Positions 34,751 to 46,075 of a DNA stretch of 64,000 bases are shown here, in pieces. The translations under genes and the position numbers were made by a program. How positions within the stretch are numbered: position 1 is the first letter of the stretch; each line of letters starts with the position of its first letter. The notes beneath the pieces are model-generated. The model was given only the letters and a program-made list of their open reading frames with translations. It made no database searches and was not told where the DNA came from. The DNA is taken from positions 11,242,501 to 11,306,500 of the forward strand of contig OX940862.1 of assembly GCA_954871525.1 (NCBI GenBank). Direction: 5' to 3'. Source of the DNA: Parietaria judaica (taxonomy: Eukaryota; Streptophyta; Magnoliopsida; Rosales; Urticaceae).

Positions 34751-37700
34751 ATGTATCGGACGGTTTCTCTCTCCGCTGCCATTTTCTCTCTCCTGATCGT
34801 CGCTCTTCTCTCGCCTCTCTCGTCGGCGAACTTGAGCGATGATCTCGGCCTCGCGCGGCCGAGTTTCCCGGCGGCTCAGGCCGAGAAGTTCATCAGAGCT
34901 CTGAATCTGTTCCCCGACCGTGAGGTCAACATCGTCAGCGCCGATGCTGAAGATTCGCTTGCTGTGACTGAGAAGAGGCTCGTGGAGAAGCGGCTCGAGC
35001 TCCCGAGCCTCGGCGAGTCCGGCGTCACCGTGGAGGACCTCGGCCACCACGCCGGGTACTACAAGATCGAGCACTCCCATGCCGCGAGGTCAGTTCTGCT
35101 ATGAGATTATTCCATGTGTTTGTCAGCTTGATCTGTAGGGTTTAGGATTTGATAGTCAGGTTTATGTTGACTAAACTTGGAATCGTTTCGTTTTTGAGAT
35201 TAGAGAACGTAAGTGCATCAGAATCAACGAGGTTGATGTTACCTACCTTCAGATGTTACTACTTTTGGCTGCTTGACTTGATTTGATTTGATTTGATTTG
35301 ATTAGGGTATATGTATGAGTAGAACATTGTGTACCTATGTTTCCGATGTTCTTATCGCTGTGTGTATTGCACTATACATATAGGATGTTCTATCTTTTCT
35401 TTGAGTCGCGGACCAGCAAGAAGGACCCTCTGGTGATCTGGTTGACTGGAGGTCCGGGGTGCAGCAGCGAGTTGGCCGTGTTCTACGAGAATGGTCCTTT
35501 CAAAATCGCTGACAACTTGTCTCTTGTTTGGAATCCGTATGGCTGGGACAAGGTTTTCCTTTGAGCTCCTTCAGTCTTTTGATTGTCTCATTGCTTATTT
35601 GGATTGGTGTTTGTTCACAATGTTATTCGACTCCCATTCCGGTGCTGCTAAATAGTATTGTAATTGCGATACTTGCTCGTATCTCTAAATTCGTGTTTGG
35701 CTGTATTTGAGTTAACATTATTTCTTAATGAACTTGTTGTTACAGCTTTGGTTTTTTGCATGTCTCGAAAAATTGATTCAATTGATTTGATGATGTCGAT
35801 GAGAACCCTTTATAGTTTTGTTCTTGTGTACTACAATCATTGTGTTGTGCAATTAATCTTTCTCTGCTCGTTCCTAAAAGAGGTTCATGTGTTTCCTTGT
35901 TTATTTTTATTTTTCAGGCATCTAACCTTCTGTATGTTGACCAACCTACTGGAACCGGATTCAGTTACAGTTCTGACCGCCGGGATATCCGTCACAATGA
36001 AGACAGTGTCAGTAATGACTTGTATGACTTTTTACAGGTATAGTTCCTCATTGTTACCACTTGAAACTAAAATAATTGGAAAGTCTATCCAATTCTCTCT
36101 GACATTTTTACTTTTTATTGCTCGGACGTTGGTGAATAATTTGAAAGTTGCCAGAATAGAAAGTTTATACTTAAAGTTAATACAATATGGAGTATGATTG
36201 TCACTACGATAGTGTTACGGCATCGAATTAACTAAATTTGTATAATCTCAGGCTTTTTTTGCTGATCATCCGCATTTAGCTGAGAATGACTTCTTCATAA
36301 CTGGAGAATCATATGCTGGGCACTACATACCCGCTTTCGCTGCTCGAGTCCACCAAGGAAACAAAGCTAAAGAAGGAATTCATATTAACTTAAAGGTATG
36401 AATAATCACAATCTCATGTTTCCGAGTATAAAATACGTCTCAGAATATTTCTCGTCTTCTTGTACTACGCTCCTAATGACCCAAAAATATTCGAGCAGGG
36501 ATTTGCTATTGGAAACGGGCTCACAGACCCTGCTATTCAGTATCAAGCCTACACAGATTATGCGCTGGATATGGGCATCATAACAGAGACGGATTATAAG
36601 CGTATAAACAAGATTGTTCCCGCTTGTGAACTAGCGATAAAGCTGTGTGGTAATCAATCTTTTAGATTAATGGAATTTGGCTAACCTCTTTGTTAGTGTT
36701 TTTCATTATTTAATTTTCTGAATCTTTGGCACGATTTTTCAGGCGCTGATGGTACAATCACGTGCTTGGCTTCTTATTTAGTTTGCAACACGATCTTCTC
36801 TAGCATCATATCACATGCTGATAATATAAACGTAAGAAAGTATTTCCTTACACTCTGCCTCTGAATTAAGACACTAAAGTCTCGAATTTGACAAATGATT
36901 CTTCCCATTACAGTACTACGACGTGAGGAAGAAATGTGAGGGAAGCCTTTGCTACGACTTCTCGAACATGGAGAAGTTCTTGAACCAGAAATCTGTAAGA
37001 ACTGCCCTCGGAGTCGGTGACATAGATTTCGTGTCGTGTAGCCCCACGGTGTACCAGGCTATGCTGGTGGACTGGATGCGCAACCTTGAAGTTGGAATTC
37101 CTGCTCTTCTTGAAGATGGAATTAAGTTGCTTGTATACGCCGGTGAATATGATCTCATTTGCAACTGGCTCGGTAAGCTTTCAGGCTCTGTATTTGATAG
37201 AACTTAAATTGATTGTAACATAAATAATCTTCACCCTATATAATGATAAAAGTGCCCTTAGTAAGCCTAAACTAAGATTACAAGCTCAGATTTACCTTTC
37301 CTCGGGCAACACCTTGAACAGTCGAACAGGTAGTAGAACCGGAAACTGGTTATTGTTAATAGGAGTTGATTTGTAAAACCTGGTTATTGTTAATAGGAGT
37401 TGATTTGTAAAACGTATCGGTTAACAGTTACGGACTATATAACTTGTCCTCCTAAAATGTTGGTGAGTGACAATGAGCACATGTGAAAACAGGGAACTCG
37501 AGATGGGTTCACGCCATGGAATGGTCGGGTCAGAAAGACTTTAAGGCGTCCCCGGAAGTTTCCTTTCTCGTCAATGGCACCGAGGCTGGAGTTCTCAAAA
37601 CCCAGGGACCTCTCAGTTTCCTCAAGGTCTCTCTCTCTCTATATATATATATAATATAAATATACAAGTATATTTTTAAACGAATAACTAATTAATCAGA

Positions 37701-37851
37701 GGAAAAACAGGTCCACGATGCGGGTCACATGGTACCAATGGACCAACCTAAGGCAGCGCTAGAGATGCTGAAGAGGTGGACTCAAGGCAGTCTCTCCGAA
37801 ACCGAAACCGAGTCAGAACCCGAATCAGAGGATTTGGTGGCTGCGATGTGA
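34751..37851 (+). CDS. Serine carboxypeptidase-like protein (SCPL48/49 type)
   Basis: Secreted or vacuolar S10-family serine carboxypeptidase. Nine exons join in frame to 514 residues: 34751-35088, 35384-35552, 35918-36037, 36252-36395, 36499-36649, 36743-36831, 36914-37172, 37493-37626, 37711-37851. Features: signal peptide (about 1-26, MYRTVSLSAAIFSLLIVALL); propeptide; the substrate-binding segment WLTGGPGCSSELAVFYENGPF; catalytic S229 in GESYAGHY, D417 in GEYDLICNW and H474 in HDAGHMVPMDQP, the complete triad; acidic C-terminal tail. The CSSELAVFYENGPF form matches the Arabidopsis SCPL47-49 group rather than the acyltransferase-type SCPLs. The start at 34751 is preferred over an upstream in-frame ATG (34685) because it opens directly into the signal peptide. 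A decayed 3' partial copy follows at 38288. Confidence 0.93.
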
Positions 37852-38287
37852 GATGTTTTATCGTCTCAGTCGTGTTTAAGGACATATAAATGGATGCTTA
37901 AAGCTTTTAACCTTTTGTTTTAGCTTCTGGTGCATGGTTGTAAATATAAGTCCAAACTTGGTTGTGTTCGATAACATTTTACTCATATTATCAATGAAAT
38001 GGAATTCAAATACGACTACATGTATACTTTGAGAAGGAAAAATTGGTGCGAATTTGGTCATTTCCATTTGTGAAACATAATAAATATCCACTTAGTTTTA
38101 GTTACGTGGACAAATTGGGGGAAGTAGATAATAAGAAAAGAGCAATTCACGTGAAAACTTGTCAAGTCACAACTCACGGCAAAATCAAGTTAATTTAAGT
38201 TCCAATTTTTTTTTTTTGCGGTATGAGCTTGTATTTTGGGATTTTGGAGGCGTATGTTCTTAAAGTCTACACGGAATATTCGAGCGG

Positions 38288-39332
38288 GGACTTGCCATTG
38301 GAAAGGGACTCACGGACCCTGCAATGCAGTATCGGGCCAATACGGATTATGCATTGATTATGGGCTTAATAACAAATACGGATTATGAGCGTATCAACAA
38401 ATTTGTCCCTGTTTGTGAACTCACAGCAGATTAACGGAACTCTTCTCTCCTTTTCATTAGCATTTTTCTTTGTTTCCTTACTTCCAAATCCGTGCATATG
38501 ATCTTTTAGGTGTCTGACAGTATAATCACTTGCTTGGCATCTCATTTTATCTGCGGTAAAATCTTGTCGAGCATCATATCCCGTGCAGATAACTTACATA
38601 ACACGTAACGTACAACTTGTATTCCGCCTTTAAATTACAACACCGAAGTCTTGAATTTGACGAATGATTCCTCTCTTTGCAGTGCGTGGGAATCCATTGC
38701 TACGACTATTTAACATGGAGAGATTCTTGAAGCAAAAATCGGTCAAAGGCGCCCTTGGAGTCGGGGACATAGATTTCGTGACGTGCAGCCCATGCTGGTG
38801 GATTGGATGCGGAACCTTGAACTTGGAACACCCGCTCTTCTTGAAGACGGGATTCAAATACTCTTATATGCCGGAGAATACGATCTCACCTGAAACTGGA
38901 TCGGTAAGCTTTCAGGCTCACAATCGCCTACTTTGGAAATGCTATATTTTATGAGGAAAGGAAAATGGAACATGAAAGGCTAAACTGCCCTTAGTAAGCT
39001 TAATAATGGCGAGTGACAACGATGAGTTTCTTACGGGGAAACAGGGACATCGAGATGGGTTCATGCGATGGAATGGTCGGGCCGGAAAGAGTTCATAGCA
39101 TCTCCTGAACTTCCGTTCCTGGTCGATGGCTCCGAGGCCGGAGTGCTAAAAAGCTATGGACCTCTGAGTTTCCTCAAGGTTTTCTGTTCCTTATTCTATA
39201 TATAACGCTTTATGAATTATGTAAAAACAGGTGCACGACGCGGGTCACATGGTTCCGATGGACCAACCAAAGGCGGCGTTGGAGATGCTGAAGAGGTGGA
39301 CTGAGGGCAGTCTTTCCAAAAACCGAAACTGA
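38288..39332 (+). pseudogene. 5'-truncated serine carboxypeptidase pseudogene
   Basis: A tandem partial copy of the gene at 34751. It contains counterparts of exons 5 to 9 only: about 38288-38434, 38512-38608, 38684-38904, 39045-39178 and 39231-39332. Exons 1-4, including the catalytic serine, are missing. Defects: the exon-5 acceptor AG is now GG (38286-38287); the exon-7 copy has lost about five codons (TVYQA region); TGC in DLICNW has become TGA (about 38891); and extra bases near 39317 shift the acidic tail into an early stop. The HDAGHMVPMDQP segment persists. Parts of intron sequence are also recognisable, so it arose by DNA-level duplication, not retroposition. Confidence 0.9.
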
Positions 39333-39600
39333 AGCCAAAGCCGAAGCCGAAGCCGAGGATATGGAAGTTTCCAAGTTGGAGCTATGCCAAAAATTGAGTA
39401 GTTTAAATTTTGATACGACAATCTTGTTCTACTGCCAAAAAAATAAAATTCAGAGGTCAAAGTGCAGAACATACAAAATTAAGGGGCCAAAAAGATCACA
39501 CAAAAAAACGACAGGATTAATGGGAGACGACAGTAAAGAAGAACTCCAGTGGACTTTATCTGAGTTTGGGCTGAGTCTGTGGAGAGCTCTAACGCTGACG

Positions 39601-39906
39601 ATGGCTTTCGCTCTTCACACTCCTCTCAACTCCTTCTCGCTTTCCTTTCCTTCAAAGCTCCAAACACTCTCTTCTTCTTCTTCTTCATGGACGAGCATGA
39701 ACACTGCTCATCTTCATCGCTTGAAGCTCGCCAGATCATCTTCAGGAGGTGAATCTCTTCTTCCGTTCATCGTTTTCGAAATCATTTTCATCATCAGATT
39801 CGTTTTTGTTCTTGCGCGATCACGTTCTAGTCGTTTCTCCATTGTCTGAACTAGCGATTGTGCAGTAAGGAAGAGAGGAAACAGATTTGAATAACCTGTG
39901 TAGTTG

Positions 39907-39947
<41 letters not shown>

Positions 39948-41117
39948 CTCTATATGATCGAGCTTCATTTAGCATTATGTAACTACGGTTCAAGATACAG
40001 GACTAGCTATTAGAATTTAACAACGGTTTCAAGAAGATACAAGGACTTGTTAATTAAGACATATTATTAACTAACTAAACCTGATTACAGAAGCTCGTGT
40101 CGAGCTCGACGAGGAATCGAAGTTTGTACCGTTGAATGCGGAGGATCCTCGATTCGGTCCACCTGTAAGTTCTGGTTAGTTTCACTCGAAGAACAATCAA
40201 TTGCTTCCTTTGAACTTATGCTTGAACAAATCATCGATACTTTCCTTGTTTTACAGGCACTGTTGGTTCTGGGCTTCGAATTGGACGAAATCGCAAAGGT
40301 GCCTATTCATTCTCTTTCATTGATTTTTTCTTGACTTTGTTCAAACAAATACTTGAATATGTTTGATGGTGTGTTGCAGATACAACTTCTGTTGAAGGAC
40401 TTGGATGGTGAATTCATACAGGTCCCACAATTATATATTGTTGTTCAATTGAAATCTATTTATTTCGCGCTTTCTGAGCTTGCTCTCGTTGATTTAGATC
40501 GTTTGCTGTACTGAAGACATGATTCCCCGATCGCTTTGGGACGCAGTTACGACCAAGCAACCCAATTTGCAAGAAGTCAAGGTTAAATATTTTCTTAATG
40601 CTGAATTTTATGCATGGTTTTATGCTTATATGTACATGTGCAATCCAAAAATCGGTTTTCGAGTGATCTAATTGAATTCGATATGCTGGTTTGTTCTGCA
40701 GATTGCAAAGTCGCTGCCACGAATCTGTTTCCTTTCCGGTCTTAGTGGGGAGGAGATGATGATGTTCATCGACGCGTTTCCGGAAACCGGTATTCCAAAT
40801 TAGTCAAAAATATCCTCAAAGCTCTGTGTTTACGAGTCTTATTGGATTATTCGTCTCTGTTTGCTTCTTGTGAGAGGCAGACATGCAATTTACAAGCCAA
40901 CACTGGTTCTGAATTTTAATGTTCGACTTTTTGCAGGGCTAAAACCGGCCGTTTTCGCTGCACTTGTTCCGAACAGTGCGGACAAACCCGTAGCGGAGCT
41001 GATAGAAGAAATAATGGGAGACCATGAAATGCTTGTGAGTCCTCTGTTTGTGTATGTCTCTTGCTCTACTTTCCCTGTCTCATTGCCTTGTGGTTTCCAT
41101 TGCAGACTGCAAAATGA
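39601..41117 (+). CDS. DUF3783 family protein, probably plastid-targeted
   Basis: Eight exons join in frame to 195 residues: 39601-39748, 40091-40164, 40257-40298, 40380-40421, 40498-40581, 40702-40789, 40937-41034, 41106-41117. All junctions are GT-AG, and the last exon holds just three codons plus stop. The first 45 residues are rich in Ser/Leu with basic residues and few acids, like a chloroplast transit peptide. The body (LLVLGFELDEIAKIQLLLKD..., LPRICFLSGLSGEEMMMFIDAFPETGLKPAVFAALVPN) matches the uncharacterised DUF3783 family. Function is unknown. Its upstream region abuts the carboxypeptidase pseudogene, so the promoter may lie within or next to duplicated DNA. A (TA)n run (39910-39943) lies in intron 1. 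Confidence 0.85.
39910..39943. repeat. (TA)n microsatellite in intron 1 of the DUF3783 gene
   Basis: An uninterrupted TA run of about 34 bp. Confidence 0.95.
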
Positions 41118-41398
41118 ATGCAGAGGAGCAGTAGATTTCCGGATTGCTGTTATTCCGATCCCGATTCCGTGCTAAGCAATGCTTGATTGTAAATCATGGT
41201 GTCTGATTTATGCAATGATTCTCATCTCAAATGAAATCATCCAACAAAAACTTCCAAATTCGAAGTGCAACACAATTAGAAACACAAAATTAAATGTTAA
41301 TTTACATGGCAATTACTACAAGATGATTCTACACGTTTTTCCGAGCAGATTAGCCGCCCGAAAGCTTCAGCCAGTCGTCGCCGCTCCGGAAGACACTA

Positions 41399-42172
41399 TC
41401 AATCCTCTTCGTCGCCGCTCTCGTCGCTGAAATAGCTCGCCTTCTTCGCCCGCTTCTTCTCCGGCCCACCGTCCCCTTCGCCACCGCCTTTCAGCAACCT
41501 CTGGTCTGCGCTGTTATCCACCACCGACGCCCAATTCTCCTCCTCGAACCTCTCGCCTTCGTCGCCCTCGCCATTCTCCTCGTCGACCTCTTCCCTCTCC
41601 TTCCTCCGGTTCCCTCTCCTCTCCCTCCGCTCCGGCGGCCGCTCCCTCGGCCCAAGCCGGTTCCGCGGGCACTCATACGAGAGGTGTCCCCCCTCGCCGC
41701 ACTCATAGCAGCGGCTCTTGTCCTGGTACACTCGCCGCCGGATGAACTCCGTCGCGCGGCCGTTGTCGGCGGCGATCGAAGCCGACAGCGTCCGGCCATT
41801 GAGGACCTTGCCGTGGAACAGCGCCGCGGCGGAGGCGGCGTCGTCGCGCGAGACGAACTGGACGAAGGCGACGCCGCGGCTGAGGCGCGTGAGGCGGTCC
41901 TTGAGGACGGTCACGCGCGCGATCTTGCCGGCGGTGGAGAAGAGCGTGTGGAGGTCGGAGTTGGTCAGCGAGAAGTCCAGGTTCGATACGTAGACCGTCG
42001 ACTTCGACGGCGCTAGGGCTCCGGAGCCGCCTCTCCGGCCGTCGGATTTGGCGGCGGGATTGGGAGGATTGGAAGAGGACGACGAAGGGACTGAGGCGTA
42101 TCTGTAGTAGAAGGTATCGTCTTCATCGTCTTCTTCGCTGAGATTGTTCCTCTTTTTCTTGTTCTTCGCCAT
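41399..42172 (-). CDS. SNRNP31: U11/U12 small nuclear ribonucleoprotein 31 kDa protein
   Basis: Component of the U11/U12 di-snRNP of the minor (U12-type) spliceosome, nuclear. Single exon, 257 residues. Order: Lys-rich and acidic N-terminus ([19 protein letters not shown]); RRM at about 59-134, with RNP2 VYVSNL at 60-65 and RNP1 RGVAFVQF at 99-106; a linker; then a CCHC zinc knuckle C155-x2-C158-x4-H163-x4-C168; and a charged Arg/Glu-rich C-terminus. This RRM plus CCHC layout is that of plant U11/U12-31K (ZCRB1-like). GC content is markedly higher than the flanks. The gene is convergent with the DUF3783 gene, with only about 280 bp between stops. Confidence 0.92.
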   Translation of the reverse strand: MAKNKKKRNNLSEEDDEDDTFYYRYASVPSSSSSNPPNPAAKSDGRRGGSGALAPSKSTVYVSNLDFSLTNSDLHTLFSTAGKIARVTVLKDRLTRLSRGVAFVQFVSRDDAASAAALFHGKVLNGRTLSASIAADNGRATEFIRRRVYQDKSRCYECGEGGHLSYECPRNRLGPRERPPERRERRGNRRKEREEVDEENGEGDEGERFEEENWASVVDNSADQRLLKGGGEGDGGPEKKRAKKASYFSDESGDEED

Positions 42173-43066
42173 TGGAGCTTCTCCACAGAAGTGAGAGAGT
42201 TTCGTTCGAGAAATAAAAATAAGTAATTTGCAAAATGGTCCCCTTAGATTTTGGGTTCGAGTAATTGGCCCAAATTTTCTAAGAGCTTTTATTTATATGT
42301 TTATTTATTCGTTTGGCTACAACAAAAAAAAATCATTAAAATATAACACGTACTACTCTTTTCATTACATTTATTATGCATTATTTGTATGAATTCAGAT
42401 TAATTTTATAACATCAAAATTACTTGAAAAATAAAATAAAAAATGATATAGTTCAAAAGAGCTCACTAGCTTCTGATCGGGGCAAAAACTCTCGTTAAGA
42501 CGATGGATTTTGCATCTGAAAACAACCCGCAATTTTCTTCGTGGTGTGCTTTTTGTTTGGTTATAAGCCATTTTCAAGACTTTGAATTTCATTGCATGAG
42601 TCGATTCTCTTCGAGAATTTGCTAGTAATAACTTTGTCCGGGTTTCTAGATAGTGATGCAATGTCGCTTAAGCCTAAAAATGAAAGTAATAGACTAAAAT
42701 TTAGTAAACAAAATCTACACATGGATGGAAGTAATGGACTAAAATCTAGTAAACGAAACATTATGAGATGAATATCGTATAATATATTAATCGAATAAAA
42801 AACATATTTTATAATTATATTACTAAACGTGAAATCACAAACAACATTGCAAGAAGACAAGGTTGCAATTGGTACACACAATCTAAACACAAGGCAATCA
42901 TGAGAAAAGTAAATCCCAAAGTAAAAAGAAGGAAATCGCTCACACACTCTCAAACCAAACTAAAAACACAAACATACAAGGGAGGTGTTTGAATCAGAAG
43001 ATCATTCGAATCGGGTCGGAGAAAGGTCGAAGACAAGGGCGACGAAGAATCTCAACCAGGAAGGTT
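42173..43066. other. Intergenic AT-rich region, no gene seen
   Basis: Upstream of the U11/U12-31K gene and downstream of the first proline-rich gene. Short minus-strand open frames are present, but they show no recognised domain and have AT-driven composition. Confidence 0.65.
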
Positions 43067-43525
43067 TCATTTGTTGGATGGCGGGGGAGAGAGGAAGGGA
43101 AGGCCGGGAATGGCAGGCATTGTCGTCGGGAGAGTCGGCAGGGAAACCGGTGGCAATGTCTTCGGCAAGTTTGTGGGAAGTGTCGGCAATGTCGGAATGT
43201 TTGAGGGCAAAGGTGGCATAACTGCGCTGGGTTTAGGCAGTGCAGGAATGTTTGTGGGCAAAGGTGGCACAACCGCGCTAGGTTTAGGCAGTGCCGGAAT
43301 GTTCGAGGGCAAAGGCGGCATATTCGCGCTAGGTTTAGGCAGTGTCGGAATGTTCGAAGGCAAAGGCGGCAATGTTGGTAGTTTCGGAACCGGCAGAGAC
43401 GGCAACGCGGGAGGCGGAGCAGCAGGGGTATCCAACAACTGGCGAGCCGCTGAGCTTGAGCCGATGAGCGACAAGACAGCGATCATCGCCGAAAGAACAA
43501 GCAAATTCTTGGGAGATAATGCCAT
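43067..43525 (-). CDS. Small secreted proline-rich repeat protein (copy A)
   Basis: Single exon, 152 residues. Signal peptide at about 1-26 (hydrophobic core LLVLSAMIAVLSLIGSSSA), followed by AARQLLDTP and then a Pro/Leu-rich body. The centre has four tandem units of 17 residues of the type PPLPSNIPTLPKPSANM (51 bp in DNA). There are no cysteines, so it is not a lipid-transfer type. It resembles PELPK-type cell-wall or apoplastic proline-rich proteins in general character; exact function unknown. It is paralogous to the gene at 46076 (MALSP start, AARxLLDTPAAPPPALPSLPVPKLP, IPGLPFLSPPP end), which is transcribed in the opposite direction. The antisense open frame of the same length is a mirror of the repeat and not a gene. 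Confidence 0.85.
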   Translation of the reverse strand: MALSPKNLLVLSAMIAVLSLIGSSSAARQLLDTPAAPPPALPSLPVPKLPTLPPLPSNIPTLPKPSANMPPLPSNIPALPKPSAVVPPLPTNIPALPKPSAVMPPLPSNIPTLPTLPTNLPKTLPPVSLPTLPTTMPAIPGLPFLSPPPSNK

Positions 43526-44482
43526 GTGAGTCTTGTGTGTTTGAGAATTGAGAGTAGTCTAAAAGAAGAGTACTTTGTGTTAGGGTTGTGAGTTAAGAGA
43601 ATAGGTTTGTTGCGTGATTTATAGATAAAAGAGGTTCAAGACTTTGCATGCATGGCTTTGGGTTGGTATACGGTTGTTGTTTGTAACTTGTTACAACGAG
43701 TCAAGAATATTTGTGCACAAAAAACCCTGTTTGTTCAGCTTCCTTCACCAATATATGCATGTTTTCAAATCACCAAAAACCCTTTTTCTTAACCATTAAA
43801 TTGAAATTATATGTAGTATGTACACATGAATAATTAATAATATCATAGGGTAAGTGATGAACCTGTGAGGCCTTAAAAGAAAATGAGTCTCATTAAACCT
43901 TTCGAGTTCCTCAAACGAACACGGCTCAGGAGAGAAGAGTACTCCATGTCAAATTATCATTGGCAACAACCAAATAAGCATTCCGAACAAGGGCCCAGAC
44001 TCCCTTTTTACCAATAATTAATCAGAATGTTTTTATCATTTAATATTATTATTGCTAATATTTCTTCTTCTTCTTTTAAACTATAGTCAGCTCAATCGAA
44101 TAGTAAAATTAAGTTAATTTTTGTGTAAATTTGTGTAATTAATTATCATCAAGATGAGTTATATATGTTTGCATTAAAAAATTTGTTTGTAACATATTTT
44201 AGGTTAATTTTATTTAGTAATATAAATTCCATCTTAAACTAGCTTCTGAACATACAAATATGTATATATAGCTCTAATTTGAATCTCCTTTGAATGTTGA
44301 CTAATAATAGATAAATATTTGGATTTATTTCAACCTCTAGATCGGTAATAATAAAATTGCCACTAAATATGCCTTTGAATCCCCTCCACATTTTCTTCTA
44401 TAAATTACAATTATAATTCACACAGCACGAAATTAGGCTAATTACCCTATACAACTTGAAATCTTTTTCTCACAAAGTAACC
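43526..44482. other. Intergenic region between divergent proline-rich genes
   Basis: No gene. It holds the promoter of gene A on the left and AT-rich sequence leading to the gene at 44483. No mobile element with clear ends was found. Confidence 0.6.
43616..43661 (-). promoter_or_regulatory. Promoter core of proline-rich gene A: TATA box and RY-like element
   Basis: Reading the minus strand, TCTATAAATCAC (complement of about 43614-43625) lies about 90 bp upstream of the ATG and is preceded by CAAAGCCATGCATGCAAAG (complement of about 43642-43660), which contains CATGCATG, an RY-repeat-like word. The same block order (CAAAGCCATTCATGCAAA, then TCTATAAATCAC) occurs upstream of the paralogue at 46076. 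Confidence 0.7.
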
Positions 44483-44806
44483 ATGGCTTTTCCCAAGAGT
44501 TTCTTCATCTTATTATTATCAATGGTCATAGCTTTATCATCACTCTCATCTCACCGGAGCTTGGCGGCACGACAACTACTACACAAAACCACCTCACCAC
44601 CGCCAAGATCACCGCCAGCGAGAAGTAGATCGTATCGCTCCGGTCCCACCATGCCCAAGTTACCGCCGAGAAGTAGACCATATCACTCCGACCCCACGAT
44701 TCCCAAATTACCGCCATTTCCCAAGCCTCCACCGATGCCGAAAATCAGCCCATTTCCACCAATGCCTAGAACAAGCCCATTACCACCACTGCCAAGACGC
44801 AATTGA
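44483..44806 (+). CDS. Small secreted proline/arginine-rich protein (copy B, diverged)
   Basis: Single exon, 107 residues, starting MAFPKSFFILLLSMVIALSS. The signal peptide is followed by SLAARQLLHKTTSPPP, the same AARQLL junction as copies A and C. The body has repeated SRPYHSDPTIPKLPP-type units and a PPMPKISPFPPMPR tail. It is more basic than the other two copies and contains no cysteine. An in-frame ATG nine codons upstream (44456) is less likely, because paralogues start with MA directly before the signal peptide. Probably an apoplastic or cell-wall protein; function not known. Confidence 0.72.
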   Translation: MAFPKSFFILLLSMVIALSSLSSHRSLAARQLLHKTTSPPPRSPPARSRSYRSGPTMPKLPPRSRPYHSDPTIPKLPPFPKPPPMPKISPFPPMPRTSPLPPLPRRN

Positions 44807-45454
44807 ATTGAGTGTCACTTTGCCTGATAATTTATCATCACATACACACATATTACACACATATATATATATATAGCCTTATAGCGTGTATATACAGGGT
44901 AAGTTTTTCTCAAAAACAAAAATAATATCCCGGAGTTTGAATCTCGAATTCAAGTATATAAGCTCAAAATGATAGTTCGAGAGTGTAACTCGTCGTTTTT
45001 AGATACACTTCTTTGGTTACTATGTAAAACATTCATAGTTTATTGCTGTAATCTTGCTATTTACATAATCGATAATTGATCCTTCACATTAATTGCTTAA
45101 TTGGAGAGAAAAATAAGGACCATAAAAATGTTAAACTTGTACTTATGTATGTATGTATGGATTAGGGCTTGACTTTAACGTTAATGACGTTTATTCGAAA
45201 ATACAGGGTTATAGCATGTAGGCATTTCGCGTATACATTTAACACCATATAAATGATACTATCAAAATTTTAACATATATATTGAATTGCTCGAGTACTT
45301 TCACGCTAATATATTGATTAATTTCGACATGAAACTCATAGTAATCCTGTAAATTATTCTCTTGAGTTGGAACTCCACAAATTATTTAGATATATTTTGT
45401 TTGAGACAGATAAATCAACATTATTCTCTTTCGGAAAGCTACATCCATCAAAAA

Positions 45455-45690
45455 GACAAATTAAAAATTTCATGTTTATTTTAACACCCTATTTATAATT
45501 CTTAGATGTTTATCACTCAAGCTTATAAAATGGTTGACATACATATTCATACTTCAAACAAATTTAATAATGAAATCTTATACTTCAAACAAATTTAATA
45601 AGACAATTAAAATTTCATGTCTATTGTAACACCCTATTTATAATTCTTAGATGTTTATCACTCCAGCTTATAAAATGGTGACATATTCAT
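45455..45690. repeat. Tandem duplication with 145-bp period
   Basis: The phrase beginning AATTTCATGTTTATTTTAAC at about 45467 recurs 145 bp later (AATTTCATGTCTATTGTAAC) and continues with near identity through ACCCTATTTATAATTCTTAG and TTATCACTC.AGCTTATAAAATGG. Between them, ACTTCAAACAAATTTAATAA is itself repeated twice. Confidence 0.9.
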
Positions 45691-45990
45691 ACTTTGATCA
45701 GAGCAATGTAAACGAACTATTCAATTTTGATCTGTGTCATGCGAAAATAAAATATATTACGCAACCAAATTCGGGTTTCACTATCAACTTAATTGTTAGA
45801 TCGTCTTTCTATGAGCTTCTTATTTCGTTTGAATTCATCATATACTATGCTAATTTTATTTTTTTATTATTTCTTCTTATTGTACTCTTGGGACAGATGG
45901 GAAAATGTATGGGAGTTACTTGATTTTTTTGCAAATTTTGGTGAAGAAGCTGAACAAGCCATGACTCTTGCAACAAAAACCTAACCTACT

Positions 45991-46024
45991 CAAAGCCATT
46001 CATGCAAATTATTGTCTATAAATC
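45991..46024 (+). promoter_or_regulatory. Promoter core of proline-rich gene C: RY-like element and TATA box
   Basis: CAAAGCCATTCATGCAAATT (45991-46010) followed by TCTATAAATC (46015-46024), about 52 bp before the ATG. The pair matches the promoter of copy A in sequence and order, so both genes probably share expression control. Confidence 0.7.
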
Positions 46025-46075
46025 ACTCAGCAAATCCAATCTCTAACTCATAATTAAACACAACAACATTTCACC

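Larger units (their letters stand above)
44807..46075. other. Intergenic region with a tandem duplication
   Basis: No gene supported. It holds a direct duplication at about 45455-45690 and the promoter of the proline-rich gene at 46076. The open frames at 45651-45984 span the duplicated AT-rich DNA and have no recognisable domain. Confidence 0.6.

Noticed and set aside
43071..43529. 152-codon plus-strand frame opposite the proline-rich gene A, and the equivalent 141-codon frame opposite gene C
   Set aside because: Mirror frames of the proline-rich repeats giving Gly-rich sequence; the signal peptide and promoter support the other strand.
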